From Ceratorhiza oryzae-sativae (lineage: Eukaryota; Basidiomycota; Agaricomycetes; Cantharellales; Ceratobasidiaceae): 64,000 nt of DNA. The stretch covers positions 434,001-498,000 of the forward strand of contig JARWMV010000236.1 in assembly GCA_030998015.1 (NCBI GenBank), given 5' to 3'. Under the pieces are notes generated by a model that worked only from the letters and a program-made list of their open reading frames with translations, was not told the origin of the DNA and made no database searches. Within the stretch, counting starts at the first letter, position 1. Every line of letters begins with the position of its first letter. Positions 35,189-48,765 of this stretch are shown in pieces. Position numbers and translations under genes: made by a program.

Positions 35189-37623
35189 CTATCCCCTTTT
35201 TTCTCTCCGCTCATTCAACAATGGCAGCTTGTCTACCCCTACAATTGGCGTTTCAGGGTCACGCTCGCTCCCTCCGTTGCTCGCCTCCTTGCTTCCACCA
35301 GCTTCCTCTTGGTCCTCACGGCTGGCGTTCGCTCCGACGGTCCTCGAATTCACCAAATCAGGATGCGGCACAACGTCGGACACGATCGCCTGCGGCGCGG
35401 CAGGGACAACCACTGCAGGATCCCGGTTCGCGTTCTGGCCAATTGGAGTCCGGATCGTCGCAAGCGCATCCCCAGCTCGAGGGGTCGTCGGGTCCTCGCT
35501 GATGATGGGGCTCAATGGGCTCAGTGGTTGGGGGATGTGGTCGCTGGATTGGTTCGGTCGGGTGATCACAGCAAACTCTTCGCCTGTGGGCTGAGTACCA
35601 GTATAACCTGCAATGCCAATACCCCGCGATTCCATGTCAAGTGCCTCGCGCAAACGTTTTTCAACCTCTTTAGTTTTCTTGGTTTGGTTTCCACCCCGCC
35701 AAATGAGGACACCAGCAGCGATTCCACATAAGAAAGAGGCAGGAATGAGAGTACCAGTTGTCCAGGCAGGGCGTTGGAACCTGAAGATGGTCTCGGCAAA
35801 CATGTCATGCAGAGCTATGATGAATGCTGACCTGTTCATACTCCACATGCATGCGCATAATATCACTTGAAACACTGAGTTGAAGTCGATAAAAAGACAA
35901 ATAAACAGCGCCGTCTTGATTGGGAATGCCTACAACAGCCAGGTTAGCATACCACGATAACGGCATCTCCACGTAAATCCTGCCTTGTGGGTCTCGGTCT
36001 CGTGCGGCCTGTACCAAGTCTGGTTCGACATAAACTGCTGTTGCTCTGGAAGCACAGTTTAGATGGAATGCCAAGATGTTAAATAAAAAATACATACGGT
36101 AGTGAAGGTCGTTTTGTTGTTTCTCTGAAAGAACATGGACGTAGTTGGGGTTGTAGATAGGATCCGGTAGGTCATTTCCGTCAATGAGGGCGGGGAGTTG
36201 TGCCTTTCGTCTCAGCCGGCGCGTAACCTGGCGATAGTGCCAGATTTTGGCGATCCCTAAGGCACAGCCACATTTTCAGCCTCGGTGACCAGTTGTCACA
36301 TAGCCGAAACTTACGATACGTATCAATCACGCCTATGGGAATAAGTGGTCAATTGGTGCAAGTATAGTGAACCAAATCGACTTACGCCAAGGGATCAAAC
36401 CAACTCCTGTGAGAGTAAAGAGAGCTAGGGGGGACCGACCGTATTAGGACGGGTGGAGCGAGACAGCCAACAAGTGTAAATATAGCTGACCATTTTCGAT
36501 CTGCGAGCTGACCTCGACCCAAAATCCCTGTCGGTCCTCATTGTGTAGGTTGATGATCTTCGCCAGGAATATGACAATAGCTGCTCCCCAAAATGCTGAA
36601 GAGGTGTGGTCTTAGCCGAGGCAGTATGTGACCCAAGGGCAACAATAACATACCACACAAAAAGCCATAAACAAATGATGCGAATCCCATAGCTGTAATT
36701 ATAACGTCAGTTGAAAGCCCGTACACGTGCGAATTGTGCGCGACTAACGTGTTGTGATATAGCCCCAGAAGCCGGCCAGCCCTCGCTGGATCTTCTTGCG
36801 GTTCGCCAAGACGTCCTCGACATGGCGGTCAAGTTTGTCCTTGACAGGCTTCTTTCCTTTCTCTGCGGACTCGGTTCGATCATCCTCTGCAAGAGTGGGG
36901 AGTGTGACTATCGGCCGTCGGTTGTATATGGGTAGATTGGGGATAATGATAGAGTTGGACACATTGGAAAGATTGGCAACGGTCGAAATGTGGTTGTCTA
37001 TAAAGAGCAGCAAGGAAGCGAGGCATTTGTCGTCAGCTTCAGGCTAGATGCGCAACACCCAGGAACAGCTCACCAATAACGGAAAGGTGTTCCACAACGT
37101 CATCGTGATGGTGCAAGTCGTCCTCCTCTGGCTCGGTCAGGACGGAGCCTGGAGGTATGTTGCTGGAATGGATGCTCAGAACACTTCCAACGGCACCCCG
37201 GGCATCCTCCGCGCTGAGAATCAGGTCCACGTCCTGGCCATGGTTGATAGCCGACCCGGAGGCCCGGTCGGGCGAGCCCGCATTACAATCCTGGGCAAAG
37301 ACAGCCGTAAGCGGTCTTGACATTGCACGAGTGCCAGAGTCGTCTCCAGAGCGCCCGCGCCGAGCGGTGCAAAAGTCGTGAACGAGTGACATGGGACGAG
37401 CATCTGCCTTGCGACTGGCCGACGTCGACGCTCTCCGTCGGCCAGCAACTCGGGGAGGCTCCTCGGGCTCTGGCTGGGTGGGCGGAGGGGAGCGACGGCG
37501 AAACAAATCAGCAAGCGACATGGGCCGTTCTGGCGACCGAGAGCGACCTGTGCGCTGGGTTCCCTGCCGCTCTGGCAAGACCGCATAATCTCCGTCGCTG
37601 CGTCGAATTCGAACAGAAGGCAT
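35189..37623 (-). CDS. DUF2985 multi-pass membrane protein
   Basis: The family is fungal and uncharacterised. Start MPSVRIRRSDGDYAVLPERQ at 37623; the open frame upstream has no ATG. The cytosolic N-terminus is basic, Ser/Pro/Arg-rich, with SRSPERPMSLADLF repeated in style by RPMSLVHDF, and an acidic stretch EPEEDDLHHHDDVVEHL. After introns: LDRHVEDVLANRKKIQRGLA then GFWGYITT, helix AMGFASFVYGFLCGMLLLPL, FWGAAIVIFLAKIINLHNED, GLFTLTGVGLIPWRVIDTYR, KIWHYRQVTRRLRRKAQLP, LPDPIYNPNYVHVLSE. These match the DUF2985 signature from memory. Two more helices (KTALFICLFIDFNSVFQVIL; GTLIPASFLCGIAAGVLIW) precede a disordered C-terminal tail ending LLNERREKRG. About a dozen exons. Nothing in the context gives a function. 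Confidence 0.85.
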
Positions 37624-37904
37624 GATGGTCGTCTGCAACACAGTCCAGCGCTGTGCTTTAAATTGTCACGGGGGGAGGATGGTGCCGTTCGCCCGCAGGC
37701 GGTTGAGAATGGGCCGCAGTTGTCGAAGTCAAAACCGAGTGGTGCGTTCATCCTCGGTTGTCTCCATATTGCCAACGCCGGCGCTTGTCTAACCGGCGGT
37801 GGCAATGATGGCTCCCACCAAAACAGCGAGGGCCAAACGATCAACCAGTACATATGTATTATATTACCGGTAGGCATACGCCACTTGAACTCATTCCTCC
37901 CAGT

Positions 37905-38148
37905 CTCGAGGCTATTTCAAACGCGAGGGGTGTCAGCGTGGCGCAAGTCGCGATAGCCTAGATGTCGAGGAAGAACGCTGTCCCAGCCCCCATCATTGGC
38001 GCTGTGAGCTTGAAAGTCCTTGAAGATATTGTGGTATGTCCATCATCTAGTCGGGGGGTTGCCAGTCACAGGATCAAAAGATAATCCATCAGACGCTCTT
38101 GATGTCAGGTTGATCGAGGGAGGGAAAGCCTCTACCAATCCTCGGTAA
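37905..38148 (+). pseudogene. Relic of an aldo/keto reductase C-terminus
   Basis: Reading EAISNARGVSVAQVAIA, then an in-frame stop (37959-37961), then MSRKNAVPAPIIGAVSLKVL and EDIV gives the typical last part of AKR proteins (GVSxAQVALAW, then APIIGxxSLKxLED). The stop sits where the family has Trp. After a possible intron from 38034, DALDVRLIEGG and TNPR resemble the AKR end but need a frame change. No upstream catalytic part (Asp-Tyr-Lys-His) is found; the upstream DNA is the promoter of the DUF2985 gene. It is about 80 codons of a normally 330-residue protein, so it is a dead fragment left after deletion or transposition. Confidence 0.7.
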
Positions 38149-38518
38149 CTAAACAGCAGCTGATATCATATCGCAGCTCGAATGATCCTAGATATAATAG
38201 CCTGTTTCTGTGTATTTGCCCCAATCTGGGGCCCTGACGCTAATTTCGCTAATTCACTGGGGACAGTGGGCCTTGAGGATGTATGCGTTGCGTATGCCGG
38301 GGCAGTACTATATGCACCATTCTGACATTTTCAGCGAATATATCGACCTTGTCGAGTGAGATAATTCGAATGAATGATATTATGCACGGACGATACAGAC
38401 TATGCGAAGTAGAAAGAGACAAACGAGTGATGGCGAGAGCGGCGAGATGAAGAAATCTAGCATGTAGGCAAAACGATCGGACCAGTGATATATAAAGTAT
38501 TTCAGTCTATGGACACCG

Positions 38519-41500
38519 CTACTGTTGCATCTTAGCGTGCGCACTGATTGTACGCTGTCGAGGCCCTGGTAAGCTCGGGAGGTCGGGAACGTCGAGCGAT
38601 TGACGTGATCTCTCGGCCTGAATTTACGGGTAATCAGAGACGAGTTCATTATGCGTATCAACCCTGCTCACCATATCGGTAAAGGGTGTTTCCTTTTTCT
38701 TTCCTTTCTTGAACAGGCTCAGCACACGATTCCGGCCAGGTCGTGATGGACTGGACCCATTGATAGACATTGGCGGAGGGGACGGGGGCGAAGTCATTGG
38801 GAATGAAAAATATGGGGTTGGTCCAGACCTATCTCCTGAGAACCTAGTAGGGCTGTCAACCATAGGTTGTGAGCTACTGCTAGCTCGGGATGAAGCTACA
38901 GATCGAGGGGTCGGCGATGGCTCTTGGTCGCTTGGGAAACCAATGGGTCCGCTGTCGGATAGCGATGTTCGTGCAATCAGCCCTCGCGTTGTTGGGAATG
39001 TACCTTGACTAGAGTCAGAGTTGTCTGTACGCTGTGAAGATGCCAGGCCGGAATCGCTAGTGAGCATTGATTCCACGGAGTGATCTAGTGATTGCTCGAC
39101 GGGCCAAATTTTTTCATCTCCCTTATCTTGCTCTTGTTTTGTTCCACCAGCAGAGCTCGCCTTGATGGTCTTTCCTCGTCCCCGTTTGTGGTTCCATGGT
39201 AGGTGATGCTCTTGATGAAGAAAGCGTTTCGGGGTGATGATTTTGGCCTTGGTAAATACTTCGCGCAATAATGCGCCCTTTTGAGCCCAAGCCGCTTTGT
39301 AGATATCTTTGATCCGTGAAAGTGAGCCCTAGCAGTGATGAGAAAGTAGTAGCACACACCTTTCTTCAATACTTCAACCATATCTTGGAACTATATAAAA
39401 GCAGTAAATATCTGCTGCTCATTGCCATGAATTTAGGACTTACGCTCCACGTCTCGTTCTCATATGAGAATGTTGGGGTCTCGAACCGGAAATCATCCAG
39501 GTCTGGAACTGTCGTGAGGCTCATCGGCGTATCTCGCTAGGTTGGTGGAATAAGTTTTGATTCGTAGAGTAAAATGGGCAGGGAATATTACCTTGTAGCT
39601 CAATACGAACACCAATCTGCTCCGGTATGTTTCTGTCAGTAAGTAAGATGGCAAGAATGGGAAACATACCCGGATACCCTCACAAGCACGAACGTCCTAT
39701 TCTTCGATGCCCTTACGCGCATCTCGTTAGCGTCATCTTTGGCCTCAATCTCCCTCTCCCTCTCCCTCTCTTTGTCTCGGTCACCTGTACTTGGTCGTCC
39801 TAGGGCAGTACGCGGGGTTGCTTTGGAGGAAGCTGTTATCGCAGAGGCTTTGGCATCGGCGCGAAGTGCATGTGATGAGCGCGACCTAGGTACCGGCCGC
39901 GGCCCTCCTGGAGTGGAATCATTGTCCGTACTGTTAATGGGGGTGGCGGCGGATTCCTTGAGGTTGGTGTGAGATGTTGCCCGCTTTTTCAGCGTCCGTG
40001 GCCTGGGACCGGCGCTTTCTAGGGAGGTGTTGTCGATTGATGCACGCGGAACCCCAGCAATTCCCAAACCAACGCCTATGCCAGCTCCCACTCCGGCACT
40101 TATGGAAGAGTGCACTCTATGACTAGGTCCATTCCCTAGTGACGCCCTTGGCGTGTTACCTCCAGAGGGTTTAGTACTAGTATCCGCGGGAACGTTTTGA
40201 GCAAAGATATAGGCCATGATCTTGCGCCCTACTTTGCGCTCAATCTGGAGCCTAATTGGGTGAAGGTCGAGGATGAACGAGTTGACAATTGGGATGCCGC
40301 CAACGGGGGCAAGGATGGACCATTCGGCTTGAGCAAAAAGGGATTTCTGCATATTGAACGATCAGATTAACCAACCGGGATCACCAATGAAAAATAACAC
40401 GTACAGCGACCATCGGATGCGAGGATACTTTGTCGTATTTCACCAACATCTCCGTGAACACTGCGTCGGGGGAGCTATCAAGCGCTTGCAAATCGTTGAT
40501 CACTAGCTTATTTGCAGCAGAGCTATCCTTCTGGCTATACCATGCGTATTCGATTCCACGAACAGAAAGCTTTGCCAGTGTATCGTTCGTATCTTCAAGC
40601 ATTTTCCAAGAGACCTCCTTAGCTGACACATCGAATCGCATGTTTGACTTGTTCTCATCGGAGGCATTGTCGTCTTGCTCTTGCACCAAGCGGAGTGCTT
40701 TGAAGATGAGATTGAGTTCCTCTGAGACTAGGAATATCTGTGCGCGCGTCATAAGGCGATCTTCGTCGAGTGGCAGCTCTTTGCACACTTGTTGCATTTC
40801 GACCTCGAGTAGCGAGCGTAGGCGGTGTTGCAACTGAGATACCACACGAGATGATGTCATGAAGTCGCGGAAGTCGTAGCTGTACATGTACATCTGTAGT
40901 TGTCGGTTGCGTTCCCTTTGGTCCGGGTCGGTATACAAGATCAGGTCAGATACTATGTTGTAGATAGCGGCGAAGTTTTGGGAGTTGGCAGACACGGCGA
41001 TATGGTCGACATTGAGAATTACTCGGTCCTAACGTTGATATAGCATAAAATAAATCGAACAAGACCATCACTTACATTCTGCATCTGAAGATGGTCATTC
41101 AGGCCCTGTTCTCCAGATGGAGCGACTGCATCGGAAGTAACATTGTTGCGGAGCCGAAGCCGGTTGAATTTATCATACTGCAAAGACCTCAGAATCAAAC
41201 AACTGCTGTTTGTTCATGCAACTACTTACTTGCAACGTGGCTTCAGTTTGAGGCACAAGCCGATCGAAATCGTTGCTTTCACACCTCAAATCGAGAAGAA
41301 CTTCCAGAGGAACCTCATACGGTGTATTCTTCGAAGTATAGCCACGATCGCGGGAAGGGGAGAATATTTGAAGGCCACTCAGAGAACCATAATTGCTGCA
41401 ATTGTACGCTTAATTTGGATTTACGGGGCCTAGGTCAAGAAGACATACCGCTTCATAATGTTTGCATTGATCGGATCGCTCGTGTATCCATCTACATAGT

Positions 41501-44500
41501 TTTTGTCCAGAATAGCGAATGTTTGAAGAGATGCTTTCGCAGCCGTAATGACCAATGTCGACTCCTTGTCGACCGTGCTTCTCAACGTAAACTGAGGATT
41601 CAAAAGCAAGCAGAGATGGCTTTTGTTCACCACGATGTTGTCTGTCTTCCATCCACTTGCTGGCTCGATTTCACCTTTGCCCTGGCATCTTATGGGCTGA
41701 GGGACATCCACGGTCGCAGACTCACGAGATCCTCCCTCAGAAGTGAAAATCTTCCGTATAGTATGGGCAGCTGCTTGAGCACGGTTCCGCGGTGTTGGGT
41801 CGTGGTTCGACTCTTGAGAAGTACGGGTTGGTTTGTTTGTAGGTGCGGATGATTGTTCTCGGATGAACCGCACGGCTCGCTCAGACAAATGATACTCAAA
41901 GCCTCTCCGGTTTCGGGAAGAATAGTAGTAGTCGAGAATGATCTAGGACAACAACTAAGCACTCGGTTCGAGCAAGAGATCTTGGACCTACATTACGGGT
42001 ATGGTTGTTTAGGTAAACTTGAGGACAATGAATCTGGTAGATGTTATCGAACTGAGACCAATCAACATCCACTTCGAACTCCGTAGGGTAACTGTACGAA
42101 AGAGACCCCTTAGACATTCGCGGTGCGTTTTCGCCGTCATGCTGCGCAAGGCGAAGTTCGGCTCGTTCGAGGTTATCCAAGTGCTCCCTCAAGAGCTCAA
42201 TCTTCCTCTCTAACGATTGTTCTCTGGCTTCGAGTATTTTGTCCTGATGAGGGAGCGGAGTTAATACGCGCACGACCCGGTAGAAGAATGAGTTACCTCC
42301 ACTTTGCCTTGAGGGCTCGCTAGAGATGACCGAATAGCTTTAGCGTCATCTTTGAGCGAGATGACGTCTGATAACTCCTCTTCAAGTACCTTCAGTCGCT
42401 CAAGGCAAAGTGCAGCTTGCACCTGGATCGCGGCTGGGTGATAAAATTAGCCTAGCCTCAGCCTGGGCAGACGAACCTCACTTACAGAGCTCAGTACCCA
42501 TAAAACAAATATGCGAATCTTCGTTCCCAAAACGTGACACAGAGCTGTTCTCATTTACCGAGCAAGTCGTCGCGATATTGCTTTTCTCAGGGGGGTGATC
42601 TGGTTTCTTGAAGTACATAATGCGCGGGCATGATGCAGCAGTAAACAACCAGATATCTGGTTCCTCATCATTTGGGGCCCAATCAATTTCGACAAAATCG
42701 TCCATATCGACCCAACGTGACGACAATGGTTCTTTCGACGAATCGGGCATGGAGGGGCGCGCAGATGACGATGAGTCGAATTCGTTGTTGGGTACAGGGG
42801 GAAGGTTGACGATTTTCTTCTCCGGTTCGCTAAAATGGGCTAACATTGCGCGTAAATCAAGTCCTTTGACCACAACCTCAGCTGCAGAGAATGGCTTGTG
42901 TGCCTTCTGTTTAACAATGCCAGTGACACTGTCTCGACTGATTTCCATTTCGTCTCGTTGATGCAAGTCTGCCTGAAGGGATTCAACAACAGCCTTGACA
43001 CCAACGCAAGGGGTTGTGCCAGTCGCCCAAGATGTCCGAGAGTCTTGGCGATAGACATGCGAAATAAAAACCGGGGACAATGAGAACCGATACTTGAGGG
43101 TTGCAAGATGGCGCGTGAACTTGACTGGAGGAGGTTTGTCGGACGGATAGAGAGAGCCCTGTCGAATCGGCAACAGCATCGGCCCGTTAGGAGGATTGAA
43201 CAAGTTCCACCACGAGAAAAAGTGAGCAAATGCTTTAGGGCTGAGGTGGAAGCTGTTGTAATTCGTACGGTCGCGCCCGTTCGCCGATACTAATGATACC
43301 GAGAAATGAATAAAATTCGAACGGAACCCGGCAAACGAGTCGACAGAGGGATCAGCTGTGCTGGGGCGTAGCTTGATATTGTAGTGTGGCCGGAAATCGA
43401 ATCGCCGACATAAACCAGTCCCGTGGCTCTTTGCGCAGCTCGGCTCGCAAGTACGCTCCAATACGAATCCTAGTCCAAACTTCACGCCATTTGTAAGTTT
43501 CGCGCATATTTTCTGCAATCGAGTCCGTTGTCCGTCAGTGTTTATAGGAACGGTAAGGTTGATGGTAGGGGCAGGGCTGGATGGAGTCTCTGCACCGCTG
43601 GGCCGCGACTCGACGAAGCCTTGCAGACTATGTAAAATAATCAGTAAATCACATCTGAACGATACTCATATGTACTAACTTGGGTATCCCAACTAGCATC
43701 TGGTTGCCTTGGAATTGTACCAATTCCTTTTCTTCGAGGTGATAGCCAACAAATATTTCGGGATTGCCCGTCCAACACAACGCAAATCCAGCCCCAGCTC
43801 CAGTTATCTCATAAGGATCCCGCGAGCCTCAAAACGAAGTTAGCTAAACGTTGCAAAATTCAGGGGAGAAACCAAACCTTTGATGATCAAGTTTAAGTCG
43901 CCCGCGAAGGATATCCTCAGCTTCCCATGCAAAGACATGCGAATCTTGTCCCAGAACCCTAGAGGAGCCGATGGATCGCGCGAAGGGTGGGTTAAAGACT
44001 CAAGTATGCGCATTACATCGGCAACGCAAGGTTGATACGAAACGCCCCATGAAATGTTAGTAGGGAACGAAGATGTGACACGAACGACAGGATTTGCATA
44101 AGTCTTCACGGGCATCCCCGTCTTCGGTACAAGAAGAGTAAATCCCGGCTGATTGGGCAAACCGACCCCATCTGGTACTACTGTCGAAGGCAACCATTCT
44201 ACTGAGTCTGAAGGGCCTATCTCTTCAGCGATGACCAAGTCAGTGGATGTAGTCCAGGCAGGCGAGTAATCAGCGTTTGGTTGGATTTGTAGCAGAGGAA
44301 GCGGATAGTCACGTAGAGTCGCAGAAGCGCAGCGCATCTCCCAGTGAATGTTCAACGGAACGAGCAACGTATACTCAGTTTCAAGAGGAAGACCTCCTGT
44401 GCGTTTCAAAAAATCAGGCAACGCCAAGGGACCATCTCTGGCGAACGTAGACTCCCCTATCCCCAACTGGACACCATCGAACATGAGCCGGAGGAGCGAA

Positions 44501-47500
44501 GGAACACTCGGAATCGGACGAATATCCAAAGGGACGGCGGTATCAAGGTGAATAAGACCCACTGGCTGACCAATACGACGAAGCTGAGCCTCCACACGTT
44601 TCGCCCAAGCCATTTTAGCAGTATTGTGAGAAGAAATCCATGCACTCGAGTTGAATTGATGCAGCCGCTGTCGCGCTTCCTCGATAGGTATCGTATGCTT
44701 GCTTCCGAAGTTCCAATCTCGGAGACCATGACCAGGATGCACAGGTTCAGGGCTATCACGAGCTTCCAGCTTAATGGCTTCGACCTTGGCTTCAAACGCT
44801 TCTTCCCGAATGAGGCGCTCTTGTTGCTCCCTCAACCCCGCCCTCCAAACCAGAGCCAGTTTTGTTTCGAATGGATCATCCACAGCTTCGACTACTAGTG
44901 AGCCTAGCGTTATCGACATACGTGGTACACGTTTGGCCTCTTCAGCGGGGGGAGTAGGCAGGGCTATAAAGTGATCCGACTTGACGATGTGGAACAAATG
45001 CTTGATCGTCTTCGTAGCGAGGGAGAGCTCTTGAATAAGACTTGCGAGAGAGTATTGGTGAGGGATCCGCATTCGAACACCTTGGCTAGTTATCGTTATC
45101 GTTGGGGATGTTTCATGGGGGGGCAATATTTCGATGTGTTGCAGCCGAAGCAGCTCATCCCATTTTTCATCTGGAGCTTGAACCCATGCATAAAACACCT
45201 CCAGTGATACTCCATGACGATGACCCTGAGAAACCGCTTTGAGATCTCGATGCACAGATAGACTTTTTGGTGTCAGGCAAGTCGACCTTGGCTTGAAGAC
45301 TGCCAATGTGGGCATTCGCGTGTAAAGCCATCCGAGGACCCAGTGAGGTTCGAAGCTGAGGGGACGGTTCAGATGACACCGGTTTGGGGAAAGCTGAAGA
45401 AGCTAGCGCAAGGCAATAGGCATGATGGGTGGAAAGATTCAGCCGTACTCGCTGGACGCTGACTACAACACGGCACAGATCGCGGAAGGACCCGTCTTGA
45501 GGAACCACGGTTCGCTTCAAAAGGGTGTCGACACGCATACGTGGGATACTGAGAATCAGGGCTGGAATTGAACTGGCTGCAGAATTCTCCCAGTCCGAAA
45601 GTGGGATAAATGCACTGCCAAGATCGACGATCGGACGTAGTTGGAACGAAGTAACATCAACGCGTATAACCGCCCCGCGTTCTCCGCTAACCGAGTCGAG
45701 CTCTTGGGAGACAGAGATAGCCTCGGACAGAATATCTTCTCGAAGGTGCAACCGGTCACGGTGCTGGGTGGCCGTGAACCGTTCATTACGGGTGCGATAG
45801 CTGTGCTGTCGGTCATCCATCAGACAGTAGTCAACCACAAGTCCGGTACGCATCTCTATGCCGCGTTTCACAGGCTTTGTATTGGTTGGTGCAAAGTCTC
45901 GGCCCGAAGCTAGACAAGATATAACCCCGATAGCCACATGAGCGCTAACGCCAGCGGGAAGTATGGCTATGGGAGACTCCGTTTCTGCAAGTGTGTCATC
46001 GCGAGTAACCTTGGGAGTACGATTTGAAGCATGAGCGAGAAGTAAATCAAGCACAACACTCGAAGCGTCTGTCGAGGTCAAGTCTACCGCCAGAGTGTCG
46101 GCGATAGCACGGGTCCTAGCGACAAGCGTTGCGCGATCTACTGTGGCTGAATCGGCGCCATCTGGCAGGGCTGCCAGCATCTCGCCGTTCGCGCTGAGCT
46201 CAACTTGCGCGCAACGAAAGATGCTGTGGCGGCTTGGTTGCGAAACGGGAACTCGGTCCGTGAAGATGATTTGGACGTCTGTGGAGCCGACGAAGCCTAA
46301 AATGTCAAACAAGAAGAGATATGGTGCATCTATAAGCACTGTAGACTCAGAGAATGCTTCACGTGTTTGATCACGCCGCGCCCAGGATCGGTGTACAAAT
46401 TGGGAAGATCCATGAAACTCGGATTCCGGCATGCGGATGTGTACTCCAGCGAGATTAGGACTTTGCGGTCCATGATCATCAAGGCAGAAAAGAATACTGC
46501 AACCTTTGGCGCGAACATCGAATGCAAATCTCGGAATTCGGATGGTCGGAGATGGGAGTCGAGTTGGCCGCTTGGGAGTTGAAGATTTGAATTTCTTGGA
46601 TAGCCGCTCCAATGCATGCAGATCTTTCATGGTGCCACTGATCACTAGGGGATCGATTGTAACTTCTAATGCCAACAAGCTATCATCGGGTCCATTCGAA
46701 AGGCCTTGGTCCAGGATGTACTTAAAGCACTGGCCGAAAGGCGATCCAATGTTAACAGGGGAAGTGAAGTATTGCTGACCCCGGTGATCCATGCCAAGGT
46801 GGTTGCTCGAAATCCAGCCTCCAGTGCAAGAGCATGTCCTTTCCCCTGATGTGGCAAGTTTCCAAGCCAATTCCGGTGGAGGTGATTGGACTCAGGATGG
46901 CTGACCCCGCAAATGAAAAAGGTATCAAGAATTTCAAAACGCAGGCGGTTATGGGTAGTAGAGGTTGCGTTGCTCGCATCAGTCGTGCATTCAAGTCGAG
47001 GTAGCCGTATGTCCACTCCCTTGAACACTTGTGTAAGATCCTGCGGCTCTATTAGCATGAAACACCAAACTAGCTGCTAGAGCCCTCTTACTAGCGTTCC
47101 CTGCTTCCTAGCACGTTCACGGAATCGGCGAAGGTTCTGTCAAATTGTTTAAGCTTCACGTAGTTAGTCGTTTAGAGCCAAATCGCCACTGACCATGGTG
47201 CTAGAAGTGGGTGACATAGGTGGAGAGAAGGTGTCGGTTGCGCTATCGCTGACCGTTGCTGACCGCTCGCGAGCGACAATAGGCCTGGACGATAGAACAT
47301 CTGTCACTCGGTGCGCAGATACAAGTGCATTATCGAGGTCCACCGCAAGGGCGCCAAACGAAGCAGAAAAGTCTAAACTCTGCTCCTTAAACGTGGTTCG
47401 CCCAGGTATAAAACTGACAGAGCCCTTGAGGGTGGAAAGGCCGTCGAGTTTGAACACCGAGACCGGAGGTAACATGGCAGTGACAGAGTTACTATTTGTG

Positions 47501-48365
47501 GGCGTCAATCCTGGTCGCACGTTTCCTTCTACATGGCCGACTTGAACAGACAATGCTGTTGATACATGAGTCCGACCCCATGCACGATTCCAGGTCCTAG
47601 CCCAACTTCCTTTAAGCCTCAGCCTCCAATTGCCCATGCGAGCAAGTCGACGCAGAATTGTTGTTTCAACATCCTCCGCAGAAGAATCGCTGATAACGCC
47701 CTCCAACTGAGAAAATTCAACGTGAGCCGCCACTCGTACTTGGCCAACTGACACAGTAAAATCGTCGGCCGAGGGAAAGTTCCTGTCGCATGATTAAGCT
47801 CGAAGTCCACAGCGTGCATCAGAGTAGGAAGGAAGCGAATGAACAGCCGAAATACAGTGACAAACGCGATACGAAGGACAGGCCGAAACAGGCTGTCTAT
47901 GCTACGTGCCAGTGAGGGAGCAATTCGTTTGAGGATATCAAGGGGCGGTGCGACGCTGTCGTTCGTCGGATTGAGGAGTACGGAGAAGTTCTGCATGCTG
48001 AACCTGGATTTTCTCGAACGTAGGACAGAAGCTTCCTTCGATACAACCGGCTTGATCTTTGTTGGAACAACGCTGATGGCCTCCCGTTCGAATAGGCGAC
48101 ACGATACATTGGTGGTCTTGATGCTGCAGCGGAATCCAAGCAAGCTGGAACTATTGGCTTGTCGACCCAAAGATAGTCCAATGCGTTCGATTTCAATTAC
48201 GTGTGGCCCATGGTTGATTCGGATACCACGAATGGATCGGAGGCTAACGGACTTCACAGAGCACTGAGGGAATAGTTTTTGTAGGACGTATGGTCCACGA
48301 AATCGGAGGTAGAGCGTGGCCAGGCCTAGTATGAAGACTAAGCCGGCAAAAAGAAAATATAGCAT
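38519..48365 (-). CDS. FMP27: FMP27/Hob/BLTP2-type bridge-like lipid transfer protein
   Basis: A giant protein of about 2,900 residues. Family members form long hydrophobic-groove bridges at ER-plasma membrane contact sites and move bulk phospholipid. Start MLYFLFAGLVFILGLATLYL at 48365 is an N-terminal ER anchor helix. Diagnostic segments: APLGFWDKIRMSLHGKLRIS (the GFWDK domain, near 43920-43970), FSWWNLFNPPNGPMLLPIRQ then YPSDKPPPVKFTRHLATLKY, the SW-type piece DVSAKEVSWKMLED, and KAKIITPKRFLHQEHHLPWN near the end. The last intron joins FTDM to AERSRQSLDVPDLPS, with the stop at 38519. Exons also contain a low-complexity DKEREREREIE. Frames break at 45264-45268 (T5) and 47773-47775 (GGG); one added base at each restores TKKSLSVHRDL and TFPSADDFTVSV. 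Human BLTP2 (KIAA0100), plant SABRE and yeast Fmp27/Hob2 are the named relatives. Confidence 0.93.
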
Positions 48366-48414
48366 TGTAGCTGAAGGAGAGGTATGTTTGTTTAGCTTTT
48401 TAGATCAACGAACA

Positions 48415-48630
48415 CTAGACGTACTGGTTGGCGTGGCCGAATCCACGTCGCTCTACGCGCTCCAGCACCCGAATAAATCCCAAGACCAATAACGTGCAGT
48501 ATAAGATGCGTATGGTTGCTCCTAGCTTAGACCAAGAGATTAAGGAGTAAACTAGAATAAGAAAGTAAATGTCTATGGAGTCTGAAGCAGGAGCGGTAAG
48601 TATAGTACGTACATCACCTGACCTCATCAT
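48415..48630 (-). CDS. Possible small one-helix membrane protein, unrecognised
   Basis: ATG at 48630 (MMRS), then an intron (GTGATGTACG to TATTCTAG), then VYSLISWSKLGATIRILYC, TLLVLGFIRVLERVERRG and FGHANQYV to a stop at 48415. About 51 residues with one hydrophobic segment and a basic C-terminal side. The splice signals are good and the product looks like a small organelle membrane protein, but I recognise no family. It sits head-to-tail between DPB2 (end 48766) and FMP27 (start 48365), so it may instead be part of the FMP27 5' leader. Confidence 0.35.
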   Translation of the reverse strand: MMRSGDVRTILTAPASDSIDIYFLILVYSLISWSKLGATIRILYCTLLVLGFIRVLERVERRGFGHANQYV

Positions 48631-48765
48631 GCCGAGGTAACCGCCGACGCTGTCAAGCCCCACTCAAACAGGAACAGACGCCCATAGTCACCGTCACCAC
48701 GCAACAAACGAATAGCGGTTGCATTTAAAACACAAGGAAACAACATACAACGTCTATTTACAGTA

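Noticed and set aside
35153..35731. 192-codon plus-strand frame
   Set aside because: Antisense to the disordered C-terminal tail of the DUF2985 gene, whose exon chain and membrane segments are on the minus strand.
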